A stretch of DNA of 64,000 nucleotides from Rhodanobacteraceae bacterium (GTDB lineage: Bacteria; Pseudomonadota; Gammaproteobacteria; Xanthomonadales; SZUA-5). The stretch lies in contig JACKOW010000013.1 of assembly GCA_024234055.1 (NCBI GenBank), positions 1 through 64,000 of the forward strand, written 5' to 3'. This document shows positions 33,693-41,796 of the stretch, one piece after another (the stretch's first letter is position 1; the number at the start of each line of letters is the position of its first letter). The position numbers and the translations under genes were made by a program. Below the pieces are notes generated by a model. That model made no database searches and was not told where the DNA came from. It worked only from the letters and a program-made list of their open reading frames with translations.

Positions 33693-33727
33693 TGTCGACT
33701 CCACGTCAACGGAAAGTTCGGGGTGAT

Positions 33728-33815
33728 GCCTAACGCCGCATCAAGCCGTTGCGGCACGATAAACTACTTTGAGCGAAGAACCTGTTCCGCAATCGGTTTA
33801 AATGCATAGTTAGAC
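33728..33815 (-). other. attC site Q
   Basis: GCCTAAC at 33728-33734 and GTTAGAC at 33809-33815 are consensus cores. The arms GCCGCATCAAGCCGTTGCGG and CCGCAATCGGTTTAAATGC pair. Confidence 0.9.
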
Positions 33816-33859
33816 CTCCCCACCATATTGAGAGCGAAACCACGTACACCCTGCGATTA

Positions 33860-34267
33860 CTAGCCACTCAAAGCGACTCTTAGACCTTCAACCTTAGCCC
33901 TCCAGGCGTCAAGATCTTCCGTGTCTTCCCAGAGCTCCAGGAGTTCGGAATCTGACCCAAGGATACGTTCAATAGCTCTGACCGATTCCGAGATGAGTTC
34001 TTCATCTACGGCAGGTCGGATGCGCGATACCCAATTCACAAGCTTCTCTCGACGTATCCCCTCGGGCTTAGGTCGCCCCAGTGCGCACAGTACAACCTCA
34101 ATAGCTGCCAGTGCATCAGTTGCTTCCGGGGGGTCTAAATATCCTTCCGACGCAGCTACACGCCCAATTGCTTCCCTAACAAGACCCAAATCTGCGGTCT
34201 CAACCAAGTCCAAAAGCCAATCCATTGCGCAATCATTCCCGAAAGAACCGATAGCCCAGCAACCCAT
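33860..34267 (-). CDS. DUF4259 protein, integron cassette
   Basis: This encodes about 135 aa. Two adjacent ATGs (34270 and 34267) follow GAGGTGG; the second gives the better spacing. The N-terminus MGCWAIGSFGNDCAMDWLLD matches the DUF4259 signature (W-x-x-G-x-F-x-N-D-x-A-x-D-W). The rest is acidic and helical (SEGYLDPPEATDALAAIEVV). Members are small soluble proteins of unknown function, repeatedly found in cassette and polymorphic-toxin contexts. Confidence 0.8.
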   Translation of the reverse strand: MGCWAIGSFGNDCAMDWLLDLVETADLGLVREAIGRVAASEGYLDPPEATDALAAIEVVLCALGRPKPEGIRREKLVNWVSRIRPAVDEELISESVRAIERILGSDSELLELWEDTEDLDAWRAKVEGLRVALSG

Positions 34268-34331
34268 CATCCACCTCGCGTGCAATTTGTATGAACCATC
34301 GAAACACGGTTGCCGCAGTCCTCAATGGGAG

Positions 34332-34419
34332 GTCTAACGCCATGTTAAGTCGCCGCGGCGGCAAGGCTGGGCCAAGCGAAGTGACAGTTCCGCGGTCGGC
34401 TTGAAAATGTGGTTTGGGC
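34332..34419 (-). other. attC site R
   Basis: GTCTAACGCCATGTTAAGTC at the R' side (core 34332-34338) and GCGGTCGGCTTGAAAATGTG with a mutated R'' (GTTTGGG). It is the attC of the first, TIR-encoding cassette. Confidence 0.85.
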
Positions 34420-34425
34420 CTCTGC

Positions 34426-35094
34426 TCATGCACCCTCAAGCAGCGAAATTGCTGCCAGACGAACGCCCTCGGCTACCAGGGTAAGCGCAAGGTCGGTATC
34501 GGGCCAGGTAGTGACTGCCTTTCCGTCAGTGGGAAGGGCTTTGAGTCTGCCGAGAGGAGACTTTGACCAAAGACAGCTTCGAAGGATTACAGGAATAACC
34601 TTGGAATCACCAGAGGACTCCCTCTCCAGAGCCCTTTCAAGCTCAATATCATAGCAGTACTTCGAGTTGATGAAATCGATGCTAACAAGAGTTAGCACGA
34701 TATCAGCCTCGACTAGCTTTTTCGCAATCTCTTTGTCCCAGTCATCGCCAGCAAGAATCTGATGATCGACCCAGACTTCGACAAGGTTCTCGTTTTCGAG
34801 TGGCCTCAAGTGCTTTACAAGGCGATCTTTCAGGTCCTTGTCGATATGACTGTAGGACACGAAGACCTTCAATCGATCACTTTTCTTACCTCCGGCGAGC
34901 GCGACTAGTCCACCACGGCCTCGCTTTACAACGATTTTCTCTTCTTGGCGAAGCGAAGCGTGGATTCCCTTGTACTTTGCCTTATCCCACTTCAGCTCGG
35001 TACGGAGGCTATCATTGGTCACGAAGCCTCCATCCGTACCCGCGAGCTTGGCGAGACGTTTGATGAATAAGTCACGATCGCTAGTTCGAGCCAC
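34426..35094 (-). CDS. TIR-domain protein, first cassette of the array
   Basis: This encodes 222 aa from a GTG at 35092-35094 with GGGG upstream; a TTG at 35124 is the alternative. Residues 1-70 look like a winged-helix or similar DNA/partner-binding module. Residues 75-222 form a bacterial TIR domain: LKVFVSYSHIDKDLK, VWVDHQILAGDDWDKEI, then FINSKYCYDIELERAL with the candidate catalytic Glu at 151, and LPTDGKAVTTWPD. Bacterial TIR domains hydrolyse NAD or make cyclic ADPR signals in anti-phage defence (family knowledge). As the first cassette it should be the most strongly expressed in an integron. A core-like CTTTAAC at 35113-35119 marks its upstream edge. Confidence 0.88.
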   Translation of the reverse strand: MARTSDRDLFIKRLAKLAGTDGGFVTNDSLRTELKWDKAKYKGIHASLRQEEKIVVKRGRGGLVALAGGKKSDRLKVFVSYSHIDKDLKDRLVKHLRPLENENLVEVWVDHQILAGDDWDKEIAKKLVEADIVLTLVSIDFINSKYCYDIELERALERESSGDSKVIPVILRSCLWSKSPLGRLKALPTDGKAVTTWPDTDLALTLVAEGVRLAAISLLEGA

Positions 35095-35112
35095 GCGAAA
35101 CCCCCGTGTGAA

Positions 35113-35119
35113 CTTTAAC
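35113..35119 (-). other. Possible attI-proximal recombination core
   Basis: On the minus strand this reads GTTAAAG, one base off the GTTRRRY consensus, 19 bp before the TIR start codon. It is where the integron head (attI) should join the first cassette. No attI family can be assigned. Confidence 0.35.
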
Positions 35120-36249
35120 CACAAGCAGACATCAGTTGTGCAGTACGAAACATGTGTGATAGGTCACTCCTGAGCCGCGAAGAGCTACCTTGTCGGGCGT
35201 AATCTGGCGACGATCCCTTCTGCGCCTGAATAGCATCAAAGAGCCGCATCAGGGGAGGCCGCTTTGACGTGATAGGCAACAGCACATCACGAAACGGGTG
35301 ACTTGGCTGTCCGACCCCGCGCTTTCCCATGAGGGCAATCTCCATGGCAAACCGCGCAGGCCTAGTCGCCGGATCAGACGAAGGGGCGGTTCCGGCGTGG
35401 GCGTGATCAGGTCTCAGGCGGCCACACGGCACACCGGCATCGTGGTGGTGGTGGCCCGCTTCGCTCGCCACCGTTGCTGTCGGATCGATGGCTGTGCGGT
35501 CAGCACGCACGCATGGATGTTTTCGATGCAGCGATGTATCGCCGGGGATGGATCGGTGAACTCTGGGGGCTGCGCGCGTGCACCGCTGCGGTTCACGCGT
35601 GCCCGCTTGCAGCTCATCGGTGTATGTATTTCGGTCAACGGGGAATCGCTGGACATACATGCGTGAGCTCGGACACATCCATTCTTGTTGCTTCCGAGCT
35701 GATCGATGCACCTTCGAGGTGCATGCGTGGATCTTTTTGATTGATCGATGCATCGAAAAGATGGATCGATGTACGTGAGCGACGCTAGCGGCGGGCGCGG
35801 ACATCAGCGGGCGTGGCCCGCGCGCTGATGCGTGCGCCTGCTGCTTGATGATCATCACCCTGCCCCCGTTGAGACGCCGCTGCCGGTGTGTCGGACTGGC
35901 GCTTCTTGAGTACAAGTGCTGCTGAGGCGCTGGATGTCTCAGGGCTGAGGGCTAGCGTTACACATTGGTTCAATGTCTGTGGGCCGACTGTTGGGTGGGC
36001 GCTGCCAGAGCGTTGGCGGGTCGCGAGTTTCCCCGTCCTGCGTGGGCGGAGGATTGAATCGTGTCTGTCAGGCCTGTGCTCTGATCAGCTGCTCACGCCC
36101 GCATAAGGCCTCTGATTGCCCGGCGATCGGGTCCCGGGCGATTGTCATCGCCGGCCAGAATCGGGAAACTCCGGATCGGCAGCCGATACGCCTGGCAAAG
36201 CGCCTTCGTGCGCTGCAATCCAATCTTTTTTGATATCCGAGTGCCTAGA
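35120..36249. other. 1.1-kb region upstream of the cassette array without a recognisable gene
   Basis: The region is where an integron platform (attI, Pc, intI) would be expected, but no integrase-like protein is encoded on either strand. It holds the peptide-remnant homologue at 35218-35299 (minus strand, PFRDVLLPITSKRPP and following). Between 35465 and 35775 short motifs such as ATCGATG and TGCATGCG recur in both orientations. A 266-codon minus-strand frame (35115-35915) is rich in His, Arg and Pro and looks non-coding. Confidence 0.5.
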
Positions 36250-39200
36250 ATGAAGACATCCTTCCTCGCGCTGTTGGTTTACGTCGGTCTTGGGGCTACG
36301 ACAGCGTCAGCTCAGACGGTGTACAACTTCAGTACGGCTGGCGCCGCCGGCACCACTGGCCCCGATCAGACCATGATCGATGCGGCGTACGCCGGCACCA
36401 ATCTTGATGGTCAGGTGACCAGCGTCGGCGGCATTCAGAACTGGACCGTGCCGGTTACCGCCCCCTACCGGATCGAAGCCTTCGGTGGCCAGGGCTACGG
36501 CACCTTCGGTGGTCGAGGTGCGCATATCTCCGGCGAGTTCAATCTGACAGCCGGCACCACGCTCAAGATTCTGGTCGGCCAGATGGGCGCGCCCTATCTC
36601 GCGTTCCCGGGCACGACCTACAACCATCAGTTTGGTGGTGCCGGTGGTTCCTTCGTCACGCTGACGGACAACACGCCTTTGGTTGTCGCAGGCGGCGGCG
36701 GCGGCAGTCACGCGGTCAGCTTCCTTCCAGGGGCTGATGGCCAGATCACCGAAAGCGGCGCCGCTGGCTCAGCGGCTGCGACGATTGGCGCCGGCGGCAC
36801 GGCCGGTTCCGGTGGCTCGCAGGCATCCAGTGCAGATGGCGGTGGCGGGCTGCTCGGCAATGGCACCGGAACGGCTGCCGGCATGGCCTTTGTCAATGGC
36901 GGGCTCGGCGGCGGTCAGTACGGCTTTGGCGGCTTCGGTGGCGGCGGCGGAACCAGTTCCTGGAACAACTATCGCGGCGGTGGTGGCGGCGGTTACAGCG
37001 GCGGTGGCGCCGGCAACAACATTACCATGTGCTGCCCCGCAGGAGGCGGTGGCGGATCGTTCAACGCTGGCACCAATGCGGTCAATCTGGGCGGTGTTCA
37101 GCTGGGCGACGGTGCTGTTCGCATTACTCGCCTGGTCACTCCGGCTGCGTTCACCAAGGCATTTTCCCCAAGCGTCATCGCTGAAGGCGGCGTCAGCACG
37201 CTGACGTTCACCATCGATGGCACGGCTTCCATCCTGCCGGCCACCGCCCTGGCCTTCAGTGACAATCTGCCAGCGGGCATGGTGATAGCGAGCCCCGCCA
37301 ATGGCACCAATACCTGCGGCGGTACGCTCACGGCAAGCTCTGGTGCCAACGTGGTCAGCCTGACCGGCGGCTCCATCGCAGCCGGCGCGGTTTGCACGAT
37401 CACCGCCGACGTGACGGCAGCGACAGCGGGCAGCTATGTGAATGTGTCCGGCAGCCTTACGTCTGACCTGGGCGACAGCGGCACTGCGACTGATACGCTG
37501 AACGTTACGGTTCCGCCACAGTTCGGCAAGAGCTTTGCGTCCGCCACCGCGTCCGCCGGCTCCCCGGTGACGCTGGCCTTCGCCATCGACAACAGTGCCA
37601 ATCCTGTGGATGCCACCGCTCTGGCCTTCACGGACAATTTGCCAGCGGGCATGGTGGTGGCCACACCGGCCAATATTGCCAATACCTGCGGCGGCACCGT
37701 GACTGCGAATGCCGGTAGCGGCGCGATCAGTCTCTCGGGTGGCACGGCCACTGCTGGCAACAGCTGCAGCGTCAGCGCCGATGTCACCGCGACGGGCCCT
37801 GGCAGCTATGTCAACGTGTCCGGTGACCTGACCTCGGACCTGGGCAATAGCGGCACCGCCAGCGATTCGCTCAATGCCACTGTCGCTCCGACGTTCAGCA
37901 AGTCCTTCTCCCCCGCAGCGATGGCTGCCGGTGGCGTTTCCACCTTGAGCTTTGTGATCAGCAACACCAGCAACCCCGTTGCCGCGACCACACTGGATTT
38001 CACTGACAATCTTCCCGCCGGCATGCTGGTAGCCACGCCCGCCAACAGCAGCAACGGTTGCAGTGGCACGCTGACAGCAGCGGCCGGCTCGGGTGTCGTC
38101 AGCCTGTCCGGCGGCTCGGTGGCTGCGGGCGCCAGTTGCACGGTCAGCGTCGACGTCACGGCGGCCAACACCGGCGTCTATCTCAATACATCCGGTAGTC
38201 TGACCTCGGATCTGGGTGACAGTGGTCCGGCGAGTGCCAGCCTGACCGTGGCAAGCGCACCGGGGTTCAGCATGAGCTTTGTGCCGGCAACGGCCACCGC
38301 CGGAGATCCGGTGACCATCAGTTTCATCGTGGACAATGCGGCCAACGCGTTGGCGGCCAGCGCCTTGGCCTTCACCAACAACCTGCCCGCCGGGCTGGTG
38401 CTGGCCACCCCTGCTGGTGGCAGCAACTCCTGCGGCGGCACGCTGACCGCCAATGCAGGCGCCAGCTCCATCAGCCTGTCCGGCGGCACGGTTGCCGCTG
38501 GCGCAAGCTGCACGGTGAGCGCCAGCGTTACGGCGGCCAATCCGGGTAGCTACAACAATGTCAGCGGCAATCTGACTTCCAGTCTGGGCGATAGCGGCAC
38601 CGCGAGCAGCACGCTCACCGTGACGGCGCCGCCCTTGTTCAGCAAGTCCTTCTCCCCAGTGACCGTAGCCGCGGGCACTGCTGTCACCCTGAGCTTCGTG
38701 ATCGACAACGCCGCCAACCCGGTGGCCGCCAGCGCCCTGGCCTTCACCGACAACCTGCCCGCCGGGCTGGTGGTGGCCACCCCTGCTGGTGGCAGCAACT
38801 CCTGCGGCGGCACGCTGACCGCCAATGCGGGCGGCAGCTCCATCAGCCTGTCCGGGGGCACGGTTGCCGCTGGGGCAAGCTGTACCGTGAGCGCCAACGT
38901 CACGGCGGCCAATCCGGGTAGCTACACCAATATCAGCGGCAATCTGACCTCCAGCCTGGGCGATAGCGGCACCGCGAGCAGCACACTGAACGTGACCACG
39001 GCGCCCTTGTTCAGCAAGAGTTTTGCGCTGCCAGCGGTCACCGCCGGTGACGTTGTGGCGCTGACTTTTGTCATCGACAACAGTGCCAATCCGGTATCGG
39101 CAGATTCGTTGGCCTTCACTGACAACCTGCCTGCGGGAATGCTGGTGTCCAGCCCGGCCAACAGTGTGAATGGGTGCGGCGGCACCTTGAATGCCAGCCC

Positions 39201-39486
39201 CGGCAGCTCAGTGATTTCGCTGACCAATGGCAGCGTGGCGAGCATGTCCATCTGTACCGTGTCGGTTGACGTGGTCATTGCCCAGTCCTTGCCGACGAGC
39301 AATCTGGTGAACAACGCGGGCACCTTGGGATCCACCCTGGGCGCCAGTGCGGCCGCAGCCGTCGCCAACCTGGGTGTCAACTCTGCGGTCGCCGTGCCGG
39401 GTCTGTCGACACGCGGACTGATGCTGCTGATCCTGTTGCTGGCGGTCGCGGGCCTGGTGAGCATTCGCCGATCGTCGATCGGCTGA
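36250..39486 (+). CDS. Secreted glycine-rich/DUF11-like repeat protein with IPTL-CTERM-like tail
   Basis: This encodes 1078 aa from the ATG at 36250. Signal peptide MKTSFLALLVYVGLGATTASA. Residues about 25-295 form a glycine-rich domain like the ALK/LTK glycine-rich region (WTVPVTAPYRIEAFGGQGYG, then GGGGG runs). Six repeats of about 124 residues follow (starts near 37141, 37513, 37885, 38257, 38629, 39001), each with FSKSFSP, FTDNLPAGMVVATPA and GTASSTLNV, of the DUF11/DUF7933 adhesin-like type. The end PGLSTRGLMLLILLLAVAGL then VSIRRSSIG has the motif-helix-Arg layout of IPTL-CTERM sorting signals. Surface anchoring or processing is inferred. Exosortase genes are not in view. Confidence 0.85.
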   Translation: MKTSFLALLVYVGLGATTASAQTVYNFSTAGAAGTTGPDQTMIDAAYAGTNLDGQVTSVGGIQNWTVPVTAPYRIEAFGGQGYGTFGGRGAHISGEFNLTAGTTLKILVGQMGAPYLAFPGTTYNHQFGGAGGSFVTLTDNTPLVVAGGGGGSHAVSFLPGADGQITESGAAGSAAATIGAGGTAGSGGSQASSADGGGGLLGNGTGTAAGMAFVNGGLGGGQYGFGGFGGGGGTSSWNNYRGGGGGGYSGGGAGNNITMCCPAGGGGGSFNAGTNAVNLGGVQLGDGAVRITRLVTPAAFTKAFSPSVIAEGGVSTLTFTIDGTASILPATALAFSDNLPAGMVIASPANGTNTCGGTLTASSGANVVSLTGGSIAAGAVCTITADVTAATAGSYVNVSGSLTSDLGDSGTATDTLNVTVPPQFGKSFASATASAGSPVTLAFAIDNSANPVDATALAFTDNLPAGMVVATPANIANTCGGTVTANAGSGAISLSGGTATAGNSCSVSADVTATGPGSYVNVSGDLTSDLGNSGTASDSLNATVAPTFSKSFSPAAMAAGGVSTLSFVISNTSNPVAATTLDFTDNLPAGMLVATPANSSNGCSGTLTAAAGSGVVSLSGGSVAAGASCTVSVDVTAANTGVYLNTSGSLTSDLGDSGPASASLTVASAPGFSMSFVPATATAGDPVTISFIVDNAANALAASALAFTNNLPAGLVLATPAGGSNSCGGTLTANAGASSISLSGGTVAAGASCTVSASVTAANPGSYNNVSGNLTSSLGDSGTASSTLTVTAPPLFSKSFSPVTVAAGTAVTLSFVIDNAANPVAASALAFTDNLPAGLVVATPAGGSNSCGGTLTANAGGSSISLSGGTVAAGASCTVSANVTAANPGSYTNISGNLTSSLGDSGTASSTLNVTTAPLFSKSFALPAVTAGDVVALTFVIDNSANPVSADSLAFTDNLPAGMLVSSPANSVNGCGGTLNASPGSSVISLTNGSVASMSICTVSVDVVIAQSLPTSNLVNNAGTLGSTLGASAAAAVANLGVNSAVAVPGLSTRGLMLLILLLAVAGLVSIRRSSIG

Positions 39487-39927
39487 ACGCACTCCTCGCC
39501 GAAGGGTCCTGGCGCCGGTTGTGGTCAAGCCAGCACTCTTCGACCGGGGCTGGCAATCGGCGTCAAGGGTCGCAAAGGCCTGCCGATAGGGTCAGCGGAG
39601 GTTGAGGTCCGAAGCACGCTGTCGCGATCGGCAAGGCCGCAGCGCGTGTTCCGTTTGGGTTGTGCGTACGAATCCGGACCCTTGGTGCTGGGTGAGCATG
39701 GCTCAAGCCACTGGGGGAATGCCGGAACCGGCGTGCGCGGCGGCTGCCATCCAGTCGAAAAATGCCGCCGGAAGATAAAACGGAGGAAAAAAGGAGACGG
39801 AGTTCCGGCGCCGCGGGGCTGCCGTGGGCAGGCTGTGGCGCATCGGCCATCGGTCCGGGATGCCTTTGGGTCATCGGAGTCCCGGTCGCCGCTGGAGGTG
39901 CGCTGGTTCGCGCATCAAACCGTGGAG

Positions 39928-40005
39928 GTAGGTCACGTTGACCCGAAGGGTCTACGTGACAGCTGCGCCAGTCACGTAGGCCGCTACGCGACCAACGTAA
40001 CCTAC
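39928..40005. repeat. Nested inverted repeats upstream of the SGNH fusion gene
   Basis: Outer arms GTAGGTCACGTTG (39928-39940) and CAACGTAACCTAC (39993-40005) pair with one mismatch. Inner arms CTACGTGAC (39952-39960) and GTCACGTAG (39971-39979) pair perfectly. The element ends about 40 bp before the next gene and is the only structure seen in the 560-bp gap after the DUF11-like gene. Confidence 0.65.
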
Positions 40006-40046
40006 ATTCAAATCAGAGACTTGCGACCTGCTTGGTGAGAATCCTC

Positions 40047-41483
40047 ATGCGAATGTCATGCTCTGCGGTGCTGCTACTGTGGGTTTTGGGAACGGCGCCT
40101 CTGCTGGCCGCCAGCTATCAGTACCAGGCGCTGATCGATCTGGATGGCGACGGCAGCAGCGGATGCCTGGTGGAATCGGGCGAGGTCGGTGTAGCGGGTA
40201 GCGAGTTGCGCGCCCTGGCCCGCTCGGATCGGGTGTCGGTGGTGGAAGTGGCCATCCAGAGCTGCCGGGATGGCAGCTGGCATGATGAATTCCGGTCGAC
40301 CGAGCCCGTGGCGATAGGCCACGGTCAGGGCGATGCCGGAAGCGATCGGATCGCCTGGTCGCTGCCGCTGAATCAATTTTCGGCATGGCCTCGCCTGTCC
40401 ATGCGCTTGATGGCTGAGCGACTTGATCTGGCCGCCTCGGATGCGGTGGGCGATGGAACACAGGCGGCGATAGTGGCGCTGGATCTGGGCCAGGCGGCAC
40501 GTCCGATTCCCTTGCTGGGTGGTTTGGGCTTGTTGCTGACAGCTTTGATGCTGGGCTGGCTCGGTCGTCGGCATTTGCACAGAGCGGGTGCGGCGGTGCC
40601 GCTGGGCATCGGATGGCTGGCGCTGCTGGCGCTGACGCTGGCGCCACCGATGGCGCCGGTCCACGCCGATTCGGCGCGCTCGGTCGTCGCCTGGGATGCG
40701 GGCAATGACAGTGCCGATGCCGGCAGCGACATCCTGCGCGCCGAGGTCGCCGTGGTCGGGGGGAATCTTGCCTTCCAGTTCGACGTCAACAACATCGAGG
40801 ACAATGGCCTGCCCGATCACGCCAAGGTGTTGTTCATCGGCAACAGCCTGACCTATTCCCATGACATGCCGATGATGCTGGAAGCCATCGTCGCGCAGAC
40901 CGGCAAGGTACTGGTGGCCGACGCCATCACCGCGCCGAACGCCGCGCTGGAGGATCATTTTCGCCAGCGCACGGCCCACACGGCGCTGGCCAATGGCGGC
41001 TATCGCTGGGTGATCATGCAGCAGGGGCCGTCGTCTCTGCCCGAGAGCCAGGCGCATCTGCGCACCTGGGCCAGTCGATTTGATCCACTGATTCGCGCGG
41101 GCGGCGCGCGGCCGGCGCTGTACATGGTGTGGCCCGATGCCTCACGCAGCGCATTCTTCGATGATGTGCGCGACAGCTACTCGGAAGCCGCGCTGGCGAT
41201 CAACGGCATGTTCATCCCGGCGGGCGAAGCCTGGCGCGAGGCCTGGCGCGCCGTCCCTACCCTGCCGCTGTACGATTCGGATCAGTTTCATCCCTCGGTA
41301 CTGGGCAGCTATGCCGCCGCGTTGAGCATCTACGCCGAGCTCTATCAACAATCGCCGAGCGGCCTGCCGGCCCAACTCCGGCTGCGCAACGGCGCGCTGC
41401 TCCACTTCGATCCCGACCAGCTGCGCAGCGTTCAAGCCGCCGTGTGGCGTACGCATCTGTCCTTGGGTCGGCGCGGCGGCTGA
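40047..41483 (+). CDS. Membrane-anchored SGNH hydrolase fused behind an IPTL-like segment
   Basis: This encodes about 478 aa from the ATG at 40047; TTG at 40032 is an alternative. After a signal peptide (SAVLLLWVLGTAPLLAA), residues 25-150 form an exported beta domain (SYQYQALIDLDGDGSSGC). Then ARPIPLLGGLGLLLTALMLG and WLGRRHLHRAG mimic an IPTL-CTERM tripartite tail, but internally, followed by another hydrophobic helix. Residues about 262-470 are an SGNH/DUF4886-like hydrolase: FIGNSLTYS with Ser267 and DSDQFHPS with Asp412 and His415. An esterase or deacetylase role on an envelope substrate is inferred. The architecture suggests fusion of two genes. Confidence 0.75.
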   Translation: MRMSCSAVLLLWVLGTAPLLAASYQYQALIDLDGDGSSGCLVESGEVGVAGSELRALARSDRVSVVEVAIQSCRDGSWHDEFRSTEPVAIGHGQGDAGSDRIAWSLPLNQFSAWPRLSMRLMAERLDLAASDAVGDGTQAAIVALDLGQAARPIPLLGGLGLLLTALMLGWLGRRHLHRAGAAVPLGIGWLALLALTLAPPMAPVHADSARSVVAWDAGNDSADAGSDILRAEVAVVGGNLAFQFDVNNIEDNGLPDHAKVLFIGNSLTYSHDMPMMLEAIVAQTGKVLVADAITAPNAALEDHFRQRTAHTALANGGYRWVIMQQGPSSLPESQAHLRTWASRFDPLIRAGGARPALYMVWPDASRSAFFDDVRDSYSEAALAINGMFIPAGEAWREAWRAVPTLPLYDSDQFHPSVLGSYAAALSIYAELYQQSPSGLPAQLRLRNGALLHFDPDQLRSVQAAVWRTHLSLGRRGG

Positions 41484-41796
41484 CGGGCGCGCGAGGGCCC
41501 AGATCTCGAAACACCCGGAAGAGCCAGCGCAAGCAGGCACCTGCGCAGCAGGCCCGCCAAGCCCCGCTCTCTGCATTCGTTTGCGACGATCACGCATGAA
41601 TACGTATGCAACCGACTGTTACAGTGGGCGTTCAGGTTCTAGGCTGCGCATCACCGTCGTTGCACTCACTGACGCCGCCTTGAGAGGGGACGAACCTGCG
41701 GGTTCGCTCAAGCGGCTGCCTGCGTGTGCCTGAAACGAGGGTGCCCGAGCGATCGTCGATCGCCGGTTCCTGTGCCTTCAGACTGGGGAGAGTTTG

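Noticed and set aside
35115..35915. 266-codon minus-strand frame upstream of the cassette array
   Set aside because: Composition (runs of His, Arg, Pro and Ser) and lack of any domain argue against a gene. Only its C-terminal 30 residues show similarity, to the remnant at 29475-29561, and that is reported separately.
35120..36249. Integron integrase gene
   Set aside because: Neither strand encodes the tyrosine-recombinase motifs (HxLRHSFAT, GHxxxxTTxxY) or the IntI N-terminus. None was found anywhere else in the window.
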